Positions 45,271 to 56,201 of a DNA stretch of 64,000 bases are shown here, piece after piece. The stretch comes from Zizania palustris (lineage: Eukaryota; Streptophyta; Magnoliopsida; Poales; Poaceae): NCBI GenBank assembly GCA_019279435.1, contig JAAALK010000080.1:29046778-29110777 (forward strand), written 5' to 3'. The notes under the pieces are model-generated. The model was not told the origin of the DNA and made no database searches. It saw only the letters and a list, made by a program, of their open reading frames with translations. A program made the translations under genes and the position numbers. Position 1 is the first letter of the stretch; each line of letters begins with the position of its first letter.

Positions 45271-45463
45271 CCAAATTTCTCATCATCTCCTAGAGGCTAC
45301 ATCTTTGCTATTGACCTCAATAACAGCCTCTGGTGCTCTGAATTGAAGGTAATAGTTGTACTTACTTAGTTACTTTTGTGTGAAACAATAGTTGTATCAT
45401 TTAATATTGTACTAATAGTTGTATACATTCTTAGTAATCCGTTGATGAACCAGAAGGTCGGCG

Positions 45464-45745
45464 ATGGACAACAAAGTGGAGGGCCCTCCATCAATGATGA
45501 CTTCGGTTGATGGGTCAACTCGAATGATTGAGGTAGACTTGGGCATGGAGAGGGGGGAGCCCTTAGGCGGCCACAACAGTGCTGATCCTATCGACATGAG
45601 AGGCGATGCCGAGGACGGTGGCGCTGCGGCAGGCCAAGAGGACCCACCTAGGCAAGAAAAAGTCCCTTCCATGACCTCTGATTTTGTAATTCTTTGTGAA
45701 CTTGTCAATTCTCCTATGAATTGTTCGCAAATTAAATTTTTTTGA
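45464..45745 (+). CDS. Short ORF, possible N-terminus of a hAT-like transposase, truncated
   Basis: The ORF is 93 residues long, starting MDNKVEGPPSMMTSVDG, with an acidic, glycine-rich middle and KVPSMTSDF near the end. Its composition and the position after a spliced leader resemble the N-terminal tail that precedes the BED zinc finger in grass hAT transposases, but no zinc finger or dimerisation domain follows. It could also be an unrelated gene fragment. Confidence 0.35.
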   Translation: MDNKVEGPPSMMTSVDGSTRMIEVDLGMERGEPLGGHNSADPIDMRGDAEDGGAAAGQEDPPRQEKVPSMTSDFVILCELVNSPMNCSQIKFF

Positions 45746-46070
45746 AATTTGTTATACTTTTTGAAATTATATTTTTAAGTGTTTTGCCACACTATATAAT
45801 ATCGTAGTGCCCGCACAACACTATAAACTTGAGTTAGTGTCGTCGCTGATCACAAGCTTCGACACGTCGTGTACTGATTCGGCTAGTGATGAACTAGTGC
45901 CTGGTCATCGCCACATCTGGCTACAACCCGAGCAGTAGTAAACAGGCAACCACACATTTCTCTTATCTCAAATAAAATAACACAGAATACAAGGTAAAGT
46001 ATACACGGCACGCAACCACGCATGCATCGAATTAGCTCGATCGATTGCTTTTGCTCTCACTCGCTTTAGA
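45746..46070. other. Intergenic stretch downstream of the oxidase pseudogene
   Basis: About 325 bases between the short ORF and the end of the minus-strand oxidase. It would hold the oxidase 3' UTR. No terminal repeat or other ORF was recognised. Confidence 0.5.
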
Positions 46071-47627
46071 TCAATGGCGGGATCTCTGCTCGTTTCTAAA
46101 GTAGTCGGTCGGATCCACCGAGCCTTCACCGCGGCGAGCCTGTCGAAGTTGCCGGCGAAGTACCTTCGCCCCCAGACCTTGCCGCTGTCGAACGAGCTGA
46201 CATCGTTCGCCGCCACCGCGTTCTCGCCGAGGTCCAGGTCCCGGTAGTTCACGTACGCCGCCCTCGGGTTCTTGCTCACGTACGTTCCATTAACGCGTAC
46301 AGGTCGCGGATCACTGGTTCGGCCGCCACAGCCGTGTTGTCGCCGGACCAGAACGCGATGTAACTGTACGTGTACAGCGTGCCACTCCGTGGGCGGGTGG
46401 GGGGTGCGCGCCGCAGCGGCGGACGCTACCGCGAAACCCGCCCTGCGCTCTAGGATGGCCATCCCGCGCCGTTCATGGTGAACCACGGGAAGATGTTCTT
46501 CCAACGCATTAGGGATGGCTCGCTCGACGTAGTCGGACTTAACCTTGCTGCGCCTGCAGGCGGTTCTCTTCTCCGGTTGAGGAGCTCCTCCACCGGCGTG
46601 TTGGGGTTCCAGAAGTTGAGATGAGCGCCCGCCGACTGCAGCCAGCTCATCTCCCGCAGTCAGCGCTCGCATCCCCAGCTCTCCGGAACAGGCTGCTATC
46701 GTCGGCAGTAGGCGGCGCACGACCCGAGTACAGGGACTGGAACGTGGCTTGCGGCCCCTGCAGATCACTCTAATGGTGACTCGCTTGGGAGGGCTGGGCT
46801 CACGTCCTTGCCATGCATTGGTGACAATGTCAACGCGGCCCTGGTGACCGTCCTTCCGAGGATGAACACCGTCACCGTCGTGGACCTGCACGAGACGGAT
46901 CTTCCACGAGACCACGATGCCGAACTCTCGCCGCCGCCACCTCGGAATGGCCCAGAGAGGTCCTCCCCATGGCGGCCCTGTCGACGAGAGTTCGCCATTG
47001 GCATTCACTATCTTTGGCGTCGAGGTATTGTCGATGGAGAGCCCGTACTTGCGCAGCTCATGCTGATCCCGCACGCTGAGGTGGCCGCCGACGCCGATTG
47101 TCGGGCATGACGCCCGGCTGGGAACGCCAGATTCGGGTACTCTTCGCGACGGTGAGTACAGCTCGCCGAGCGTCGCGCCGGAGGTCGAGACCCAGGCCGT
47201 GGCGTCGCCCAGGCTGACGCTCACGGCGCGCATGCCGGCGAGGTCCTATCACCGCGAAAACACCTCACCGCGCCTCACGGGACCTTACGAGAGGCCCTCG
47301 TAGTCGTGCCCGCGCTGCGCACGCGGAGGCGCACGCCCTCCGCACGGCCGCAGAGCACGGCGGCCTGGACGTGGAGGCGTCGATTCTGACATGCAGAGCG
47401 GCCTCACCGTCGCGTTGGTGAAGAACTTGGCGTTCCGGATGGCAAGAGCTGAGCACGGCGGGAAGTTGCTCGACTCTGCGTGAGCACCAGCTCTGCGCCG
47501 GGATCTTCTGTCTTCTGAAGCACTGGAGGAAGCCATCAGAGGAAGCTATTGAAGGGCAGCGGGCAGTGACACGAGACGAAGAACTGATGGCGAGCCCTAG
47601 GGCTAGTTTCTTGAATTTGCTAGCCAT
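46071..47627 (-). pseudogene. Berberine-bridge-enzyme-like FAD oxidase, frameshifted
   Basis: The family are secreted flavoenzymes that oxidise alkaloids, monolignols or oligosaccharides. The likely start is the ATG at 47627 (MASKFKKLALGLAIS, a short hydrophobic leader). Pieces in different minus-strand frames follow in family order: SNFPPC...LAIRNAKFFTNATVRPL (about 47400-47470), GHDYEGLS with the FAD-binding His (about 47291-47312), CPTIGVGGHLS with the flavin-linked Cys (codon at 47104-47106), RKYGLSIDN, FGIVVSWKIRLVQV, WNPNTPVEELLNRR, and the C-terminal BBE domain YVSKNPRAAYVNYRDLDLG (about 46225-46282), ending DPTDYFRNEQ and a stop at 46071. About ten single-base shifts are needed to follow it, but both FAD-linking residues survive. 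It appears intronless, like many grass members. Either a pseudogene or a poorly sequenced contig end. Confidence 0.85.
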
Positions 47628-47664
47628 CTTGCTGCTTCTAATTGGAGTACTTAGCTAGTGAACT

Positions 47665-47680
47665 CCATAATATATATAGT
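47665..47680 (-). promoter_or_regulatory. TATA box of the oxidase gene
   Basis: The minus strand reads ACTATATATATTATGG about 40-50 bp upstream of the ATG at 47627. The core promoter therefore looks intact even though the coding region is broken. Confidence 0.6.
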
Positions 47681-47748
47681 GGGGAGGTGAGTTGTTGATA
47701 GTATGTAGTGCTTGTCTATGTCTAATAATTAAAAATATATATAGTTGA

Positions 47749-48748
47749 NNNNNNNNNNNNNNNNNNNNNNNNNNNNNNNNNNNNNNNNNNNNNNNNNNNN
47801 NNNNNNNNNNNNNNNNNNNNNNNNNNNNNNNNNNNNNNNNNNNNNNNNNNNNNNNNNNNNNNNNNNNNNNNNNNNNNNNNNNNNNNNNNNNNNNNNNNNN
47901 NNNNNNNNNNNNNNNNNNNNNNNNNNNNNNNNNNNNNNNNNNNNNNNNNNNNNNNNNNNNNNNNNNNNNNNNNNNNNNNNNNNNNNNNNNNNNNNNNNNN
48001 NNNNNNNNNNNNNNNNNNNNNNNNNNNNNNNNNNNNNNNNNNNNNNNNNNNNNNNNNNNNNNNNNNNNNNNNNNNNNNNNNNNNNNNNNNNNNNNNNNNN
48101 NNNNNNNNNNNNNNNNNNNNNNNNNNNNNNNNNNNNNNNNNNNNNNNNNNNNNNNNNNNNNNNNNNNNNNNNNNNNNNNNNNNNNNNNNNNNNNNNNNNN
48201 NNNNNNNNNNNNNNNNNNNNNNNNNNNNNNNNNNNNNNNNNNNNNNNNNNNNNNNNNNNNNNNNNNNNNNNNNNNNNNNNNNNNNNNNNNNNNNNNNNNN
48301 NNNNNNNNNNNNNNNNNNNNNNNNNNNNNNNNNNNNNNNNNNNNNNNNNNNNNNNNNNNNNNNNNNNNNNNNNNNNNNNNNNNNNNNNNNNNNNNNNNNN
48401 NNNNNNNNNNNNNNNNNNNNNNNNNNNNNNNNNNNNNNNNNNNNNNNNNNNNNNNNNNNNNNNNNNNNNNNNNNNNNNNNNNNNNNNNNNNNNNNNNNNN
48501 NNNNNNNNNNNNNNNNNNNNNNNNNNNNNNNNNNNNNNNNNNNNNNNNNNNNNNNNNNNNNNNNNNNNNNNNNNNNNNNNNNNNNNNNNNNNNNNNNNNN
48601 NNNNNNNNNNNNNNNNNNNNNNNNNNNNNNNNNNNNNNNNNNNNNNNNNNNNNNNNNNNNNNNNNNNNNNNNNNNNNNNNNNNNNNNNNNNNNNNNNNNN
48701 NNNNNNNNNNNNNNNNNNNNNNNNNNNNNNNNNNNNNNNNNNNNNNNN
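47749..48748. other. Assembly gap (1,000 N)
   Basis: Exactly 1,000 N bases, probably nominal. It separates the upstream region of the oxidase from a partial LTR. Confidence 1.
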
Positions 48749-49099
48749 CCTATTACAGGGTGAAACTGGGGGTATTTATAGGCCTTCTAAACATTAAGGA
48801 AAAGACCCTATTTACCCCTCTATTACAACCGACATTAAGGAAACTATTCGGTTTCCTTAATAGGGCTAAAATGGTAAAAGGACTAATCTAATAGGATAGA
48901 AGATAAGTCTTCCATCTTAGCTGGCAGAAAAGATCCTGCAGGGCTTTGGTTCGAAGACATACTTCGAACTAGTGCCTGTCTTCGGGCTTCGAACGAGGTT
49001 CTGGGCATCTTCGAAGATGGTCTTCAGACAATCTTCAACTGGTGACTGCCTTTATGCTGCTTCAGCAATAACCCCGAAGATGATGATATTTTCCCAACA
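48749..49099 (-). repeat. Partial LTR, truncated by the gap
   Basis: On the minus strand it starts TGTTGGGAAAATATC at 49099 and runs into the gap. A TATA box (GCCTATAAATACCCCC, about 48769-48784) and the preceding GGGGTAAATAGG stretch resemble the LTR at 2101-2585, suggesting a related Tat-type Gypsy. The rest of the element is not in the window. Confidence 0.7.
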
Positions 49100-49368
49100 A
49101 TATTTAATTTGGTACAGAGAGAAATTTTGCAATCAAATGTTCTGATGTTGGATCGGAAGTTCCAATCTTGATTTAATTCAATTGAAAGTTCTTACGCTGG
49201 ATTGGAAGTTCCGATCTTGAATTAATTTGATACATAGAGCAATTTTATAGTCAGAAGTTCTGATGTTGTGACTGGTATAGCCTTGCAAAATGTATGAGAT
49301 GCATGAATGTAATTAACATGCCTATGCGGCATGAATATTATATCCCAAGGTTGTTTAATGGCTATATG
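49100..49368. repeat. Unassigned flank with two imperfect repeats
   Basis: Two similar segments near 49140-49185 and 49190-49240 share GGAAGTTCC(A/G)ATCTTGA(A/T)TTAATT. The stretch ends in ATATG (49364-49368), which is repeated after the Copia element at 63197-63201. No gene seen; probably part of an older retroelement. Confidence 0.5.
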
Positions 49369-49391
49369 TGATAAACCAAGGGTTTGGTTTC

Positions 49392-50787
49392 TGTTGACAC
49401 AGAAACGTGCCCCCGCACTTGGGTCAGTTCGATGATCCAAAAGTGCACAGATACTTAGGGACAAGCCTAAGCGTGACGTGGCACTGACGTCGCGTTCTGA
49501 CTACCCTTAATAGTGATAAGGGGGTGGAGTCGCCAGGCAACCAGATTACACAAAATAATCCAATTAGCCGAAAGAAATAGATTAACAGAATAAAATCAAC
49601 GAACCAGTCGGAGCCCCGCCTGGTTCGAAGTCTGTTGTGAAGGGGTCACCGAAGGGTACCTTCGGCGTCTGGTGTGAAGTACTCCGCCGAAGGGTGCTTC
49701 GGCGTTCGGACTAATCCGGCCGAAGATGAACTCCGAACGGATCTGAACGTGGTGATGACCTCTGAACGGCGGGGTTCGGCATGCGATCTCCGATACAGCA
49801 AACTACGAAATAGTGACATGAGGGCCGCGCACGAGTGCAACTTCTTCCGGTGTGGAGTATGGTCGTGGTGAAGCCTGTTGCGATGAAGTATGCTGGCGAA
49901 GCCTGTTGCTGAAGTATGCTAGCGAAGCCTATTGCCGAAGCCTACGGTCTCGCCGAAGGGTGTCCTGGGGACCTCCGAAACCGATCTCTCAGCTCCGAAC
50001 ACCTCCGACGGAGTGGCTCCGAACGTGCGAGCCTGCAACAGAAGAGTGCGAAGTACCAATTCGGCCTGAGGACCAAATTTTTCTAAGTGTTGCACTAGTA
50101 GCGAAGGTAGCAATCTATTATGCATATTAGCGTATACTTCACAGGCGAAGTAACAAGGCAATAGCAATCTATTACGTAGATTAATAGATACTTCACAAGC
50201 GAAGTAATAAGGATTACCACTGTTCCGTAGTGGCCGACGGAGGGCTTCCAGGCAAACCCGCGAAGAGGTACAGGAAAATAAAAGTAAAGTAAATGCAATC
50301 AAGCATGGGCTTTGGTTGGTTTGAGTTGGGGGGGCCTCCACGCCGGCCATGCCTCTCTATTTATAGAGGGTTAATTTCTAATCTAATCTGCTATTAGTCC
50401 GGCCAGATAGAGATAGAGATTGCGCTGGAAATGCGTACAACTCTATCTCTGCCGAGGTGGGCTTAAGCCAGGCCCGTCGAGGCCTGCTCTTCGGGCCGAA
50501 GCTTCGGTAGCGTGGGCTTTAGCCAGGCCCATCGAGGCTTGCTCCTCGGGCCGAAGCTTTGACAAGCATGGGCATCCAAAGGCTTCTGAAGCTTCGGCAG
50601 CGTGGGCCTCCGAAGGCTTCCTGGCCGAAGCCTATGGGCTGGCTAGAGGCTTTCAGAGCCCATAGCTCAATGGACTTCGACCCTGTAGGGCTTCGGACAG
50701 ACCCTGGACATGTGTACTTTCGGCCCAAATCACCAAAAATTGATATTTTAATGATCTAGCCATTACTGCCATTTTTTGCTATCAACA
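49392..50787 (-). repeat. 3' LTR of the nested Tat Gypsy (1,396 bp)
   Basis: TATA box (CCTCTATAAATAGAGAGGC, minus) at about 50350-50368. A tandem duplication of a roughly 57-bp unit (GGGC..CGTCGAGGCCTGCTC..GGGCCGAAGCTT) lies at 50460-50575, and this copy has about 30 extra bases (near 50560-50590) not in the other LTR. The polypurine tract is CACGGGGGCATG on the minus strand at 50788-50799. Confidence 0.93.
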
Positions 50788-50889
50788 CATGCCCCCGTGC
50801 CTTTTAGTGAACTAGTGAACTAAAAGCACAACGAGCCGAAGACTATATCATCCATATCGGCTTTCCGACGCTTTTATGATGTTTGCCAC

Positions 50890-52254
50890 ACACTTGGGAA
50901 ATACCTTTTCAAGTATCTACCATTCAAAGCTCTTCGAAACCGCTCTCCCTGCAGGGATTCCAACACGTATGCGTTGCCGGAGCGATTTCGGCTATCTTAA
51001 AAGGACCTTCCCAACTAGGTGACCATTTGCCAAATTTGGGACTCTTCGTGCCTAAAGGCAAAATCATTTTCCATACCAAGTCTCCTATTTGAAACGATTT
51101 TGGTTTAACCTTCTTATTGTAGGCTTTAGCTACTCTCTTATTGTCTACTTCTATGGCTTCTAAAGCCCTTAGTCTCTTATCGGTCACTTCCTCCAGATTA
51201 TCCTTCAGAAGAGCTTCATACTCATTGACCGATAAGCCGTCTTGCTTTAACACACTTAAGGAGCCAAGATCTACCTCTACAGGCAGGACGACTTCTTGTC
51301 CATATACCAACTCATATGGAATGACCTTGGTGGCACCGTGCTTTGCAATCCTACAAGCCCATAATGCCTCGGAAAGCACTTCATGCCACCTTTTAGGAAA
51401 CTCTTTGATTTTCTTCTTAATAAGCTTAATCACAGTTTTATTACTAGACTCGGCCTGACCATTGGCCTGAGCATAGTAAGGTGAAGAGTTTATCAAACTT
51501 AATGCCATAGTATTCGGCGAAGTCCCTTACTTCTTTAGAAACAAATGAACTACCTTGATCCATAGTAAGAGTTTGAGGGATGCCGAATCTATGTATGATG
51601 TGCTTTAAAATAAAATCACGTACCTCATTGTGAGTCATGTTCTTGAGAGGTACGACTTCGGTCCATTTGGTGAAGTAATCTGTCGCCATCAACACAAACC
51701 GATGCCTCTTTGAGGAAGGAGGGTAGATCTGGCCGATGAAGTCTAAACCCCAACCTCGAAACGTCCATGGCTTGACAATAGGATTGAGTAGTGAGGCAGG
51801 AGCTAACTGGATGTTGCCAAACTTCTGACATGCCTCACACCCTCTGTAGTACTTGAAACAATCTTCAGTCATAGTCAGCCAATAAAAAACCCGCTCTTTT
51901 GAGCATCCAACTCATCTTTTGGGCCGACTGGTGAGTGCCGCAAAGCCCTTCATGGACTTCTCCTGTGGCCACCTGAGACTGCTCATGGCCTAAACACTTC
52001 AACAGTACTCCATCAATGGTTCGGTGATACAACGTGTCGTCTACCAACACGAACTTGAACGCTTGTCGCCGAACCTTCCGATCAACCCTTTGGCTAGGGT
52101 ATCTCAAATAATGGACGATTGGGACTCTCCAATCGCCCTTGCAGGTTTCAGGGGGCTTTTCTAGTCCGCATTCTGAAAAGACTTCTAAATTACTGACTTC
52201 AGGGTGCCCCCCGAGCCATTCAAGCTCCTGCCGAAGCCTGGCCGAGGTGGCCAT
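50890..52254 (-). pseudogene. Integrase of the nested Tat Gypsy, frameshifted
   Basis: Zinc-binding region HEGLCGTHQSAQKMSWMLKR...CEACQKFGN, catalytic core with GLDFIGQIYPPSSKRHRF and TMDQGSSF, the glutamate in GQAESSNKTVIKLIKKK, and a C-terminal region ending KAYNKKVKPKSFQIGDLVWK and WSPSWEGPFKI. At least two breaks are present: an in-frame stop near 51870 and a frameshift near 51470. The enzyme would insert the element's DNA copy into the genome. Confidence 0.9.
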
Positions 52255-52323
52255 TCGGAGTGTGCTGGGCCGAAGCTCTTCGGAGGGTTCGGACTCCGGG
52301 GAGCCTTCTCCATCCAGGAGGCT

Positions 52324-55300
52324 TCACACTATGGGCCCCGGCGTGCCAGATCCTTCGATCGGCAGAGCACTCCGATCCAGGGGCTTCAGCGTGCGGGGGC
52401 CTTCGGCGACCCGAGGGGTTCGACCCGAGGCGTGCGCCCGCCCACCTTTACTAGCTTCGGGAGTAAGACAGAACACCGGCTTCTCCAATACAAAAAATTT
52501 CCCTCTCTTGACTTGGTAGCCAGATGCCTGCTGAGCCAAATCGTTGGCGACTGAATTGGCTTCTCTTGACACGTGAGATATTTTGAAATCATCAAAAGTA
52601 GTAACTATGTCTAGACATTTGTCCAAGTAACTATTCAGCAGGCCATTAAAACATTGAGCACTCTTAGCTACTTGTTGTACTACTAATAACGAACCACCAT
52701 ATGTGTGAACATGTTTAGCGCCTACAGACTCTAGTAATTCAAGTCCTAACAATAGAGCTTCGTATTCGGCTTGGTTATTAGTGGAAGAAAACTCCAGTCA
52801 GGCCAAGGCTTCAAAGCGCATACCACTAGGTGATATGAGAACCACTCCAATGCCTTGGCCACTCTTGCAAGCCGAACCATCAAAATAGATTTTCCATGGT
52901 ACTACCTCAACTAGAGCAATAGCATCACTCCAGCTAACATCTATGTGATGATCAACTATAAAGTTGGCTATGACTTGGCCTTTCATCGCTCTTAGGGGCT
53001 CGTAGGCCAAATCGTATTCAATCAACGCGTAAGCCCATTTTTCGATTCTTCCACTTAGAATCGGCTTCTGTAACATGTGCTTTATAACATCGGTTTGGCA
53101 AACGACAACACATGTGGTGGGGAGAAGATAATGACGTAACTTGGTGCACGCGTAATAAAGTGATAAACATAATCGCTCCACAAACGCGTACCTGGTTTCG
53201 GCGTCCAGCAGGCGGCGGCTCAAGAATGTGATGATGTACTCCTTCCCCTCCACCTCCTGGGTTAGCACGACCCCAATCACGCTATCTTCAGCGGCGACAT
53301 ATAACCAAAACGGAATCCCGGCTTTAGGTGCTCTCACCACAGGCGGTGATGACAAGCACTCCTTGATCTTTTCGAAAGCACTTTGTTGGCTTGACCCCCA
53401 AGTGAACTCGGCTTCGTTTTTTAGCCGGAATATGGGGACAAAGGCATCAATCTTGCCGAACAAGTTGGATATAAAGCAACGCAAATAGTTCAGCTTGCCT
53501 AGCAAATTCTGTACATCCCTTTGCATGTCGGCGCCGCAATGTTTCTAATATTTTCAACTCTCTTAGGATCAATTTCAATGCCTCTCTCATGAATCATGAA
53601 ACCTAAGAACTTACCCGCCGACACACCAAACACACACTTAAGTGGGTTCATCTTCAACCCATACTGTCGCATTCTATCGAAAGCAACCTTCAAATTGGCT
53701 AAATGGTTTCCCATAGCGTCCGATTTGACCAAGACATCATCGATGTAAACTTCTAACATGACTCCTAACAAGTCATGAAAGATCAAGTTCATAGCGCGCT
53801 GATACGTGGCGCCGACATTTTTCAAACCAAAAGTCATGACGACCCACTCGAACAAACCGACAAAACCAGGGCAATGAAAGACAGTCTTATAGACATCCTC
53901 TTCAGCCATAAAGATTTGATTATAACTAGCATTGCTATCAAGAAAACTTAGTACCTTATGTCCCGAGGCATTGTTGATCAACATGTTGGCTATCGGCATC
54001 GGATACTCGTCTTTCGGAGTGGCTCTGTTCAGATCCCTGAAATCAATGCATACCCGTATCTTGCCGCTCCCTTTCTTCTCCACAGGCACAATGTTAGCAA
54101 CCCATTCCGCATACCTGCACGGCCTAATAAATCCAGCCTTGAGTAGCCGCTCCACTTCTTCTTTAACTCGGTCATAGACGGCCGAATTAAAGCGGCGGGG
54201 AGGCTACTTATAAGGCCTAAATCCAGACTTTATGGGCAGCCGATGCTCCACGAGCTCGCGGCTTAGCCCTGGCATTTCGCTATACTCCTATGCGAAACAA
54301 TCGACATACGACCGAAGTAACTTTATTACTTCAGCCTTCTCATCGGGCTGTAAATGTTGGTTTACAAAAGTCAGCCTTGGGATGCTACCATTACCTATAT
54401 CAACTTCCTCCAAGGGATCGGCCGACACAAAACCCTGCCCTAACTTCTCTACTTCGCTAAAGTCCTCGATGGCCTCGGCAATACCGTCTTTACTAGACCG
54501 ATATTGCTCCACACGAGACTTTAGCCAATCTAGATTGTTCTTGTTAGACATGACTACTAATACAAAAGTAGCCGTGCTACTCCAGCCGGCTTTATAGACA
54601 CTGGTACAAATCGTCCTCCGGATACGCTAACAAAATCGTAATTCAAAAGATCTCTTCCTGACAGACACTCTACTTTGTTATGGACGGCGTCGACTGATGC
54701 ATCGGCCAATGCTACTTGGGCTGAAGTATCTCGGGGATGACTTCTACCTCATTGCCATCCCACTGCATCAAGCACTGGTGTAGAGTAGAGGGAATGCAAC
54801 AGTTCGCGTGAATCCAGTTGCGTCCGAGTAACACACTATAGTTACCTTGTACGTCGACGACGAAGAACGCTGTTGGCAATGTCTTGTTGCCCACCGTCAA
54901 CTCCATAGAGAGTACTCCCTTGGCCTTGGAGCTCTCGCCGTTGAAGCCGTTGAGCATCAGGTTTGTCTTCTTTAGGTCATCCTCATCCCTGCCAAGTTTC
55001 TTCAACAATGAATAAGGCATTAAGTTAACTGTGGCGCCGCCATCGATGAGCATCTAGGAAATCGGCTTCCCATCGATGTGACCTCTGACATAGAGGGGCT
55101 TTAGATGGCGAGTCGAGTCCTCGGGCTTCTCTAAGATGGCGTTGCGCGGACCGAAGTTCAACTGAACGACCTTGGCCTCATCCCATGGCAGGGCGAACTC
55201 GGCAGGCAGCGTGACGATGTTGACGTCCATCGCTTGGGGTGCGGGTCCCTTAGAGACGGGTGAGTAATCGTCGTCGAGCATGTCGTCGTTGTCGCTTGGA

Positions 55301-55467
55301 CTAGGAGCCAGGTTGGTTATCTCAACCGGGTTCTCCCTCCACACCTGCTTCGTAGCTGGCCGAGGGCGGATTTCTTCGAAGATAGTGTCGCGCTTGGCCT
55401 TATCTTTCTTCTCGCGCATCTCCTGTGCCCACAGCCTTTGTAGGCGTCTCTTCTGTGATTTGGACAT
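52324..55467 (-). pseudogene. Protease, reverse transcriptase and two RNase H domains of the nested Tat Gypsy
   Basis: In order on the minus strand: linker (55054-55467); protease with LIDGGATVNLMPYSLL (about 55000-55050); RT with RVCIDFRDLNRATPKDEYPM (about 54020-54080) and YIDDVLVKSD (about 53725-53755); the first RNase H (about 52990-53400, ending near LRHYLLPTTCVVVCQTD); the second, archaeal-type RNase H from WKIYFDGSACKSGQGIGVVL (about 52840-52900) to SREANSVANDLAQQASG (about 52515-52565). Stops or frameshifts fall near 55054, 54230, 53525 and 52798, among others. Confidence 0.9.
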
Positions 55468-56201
55468 GCCTGGAGGAGCCCAAGATGGCTGAGGCTTGGT
55501 GCTTGGTGCTACTGTTCGACTTCTATTAATTCTGGCCTAAGTGGTACTGCGCCCTTCGGCCTTGGGCACCTCGCATTCGGAGGTGGCATCGCTGCGAACC
55601 CCGTCGAATGGACCGGCCTCGTTCGGCCGATCGAACAAAGCTTCGACGGAGGGTTCGGCCGAAGCATGGGACTTACCTCCGTCAGACCTTGGCGACAAAG
55701 CCTTCAGGATTGGGACTTCCTGAGACCCAACTCTGATGGTTATGGCTTCGGACTTCCTGACTTCGGCCTCCGCATGCTCGCATTCTTCGGCTTCGCTCTG
55801 CATGGTCTGATTCGGAGGCACCACGGAAAGTCTGTGCACGATCCCCCCTCCGCTGTGTCGGTTTGCCCCTGCCATCCATAATATTCTAAAGGAAAACAAG
55901 GCATAGTGTTAGGCTATGGAGGGTACCCTAACCCAGATATGTACGGAGCCCACGGGGTCCCAGCCTAGTCATACGACGGAGGCATCGGTGGCTCTAGTGG
56001 CCTCGCCCACTGTGAGCCGAACTCGTTACCCGGAGGGGGGTTCGGCCAAGTCAAAGGTGTCTCGGACCACACCAGCGAAGGGTCCTGCCAGGCCGGAGGT
56101 ATGTTCGGCTAGTGCGGGCCGAAGCTTCCCATCAGAGAAGTCCAATGCGGTGCGGGGTTCGGCCATTGGGGGCCGGAGTTGTTGTATAGGGGACCCGACC
56201 A

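Larger units (their letters stand above)
43555..45745 (+). mobile_element. Possible 5' part of a hAT-like element or transcription unit
   Basis: The region starts with GGCCGGGCC/GGCCTGGC-rich sequence (43570-43740) like that found at the ends of grass hAT elements. It then has a TATA box (GGTATAAAAGCC, about 43857), a CT-rich leader with AAACCCTAG motifs, a likely 5' splice site (GGCAG|GTATGC, 44102), a long repeat-filled intron, a 55-bp exon (45294-45348) with AG/GT borders that could code for GYIFAIDLNNSLWCSELK, and a third exon with the ORF at 45464. No transposase core follows and no second end is seen. Confidence 0.4.
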
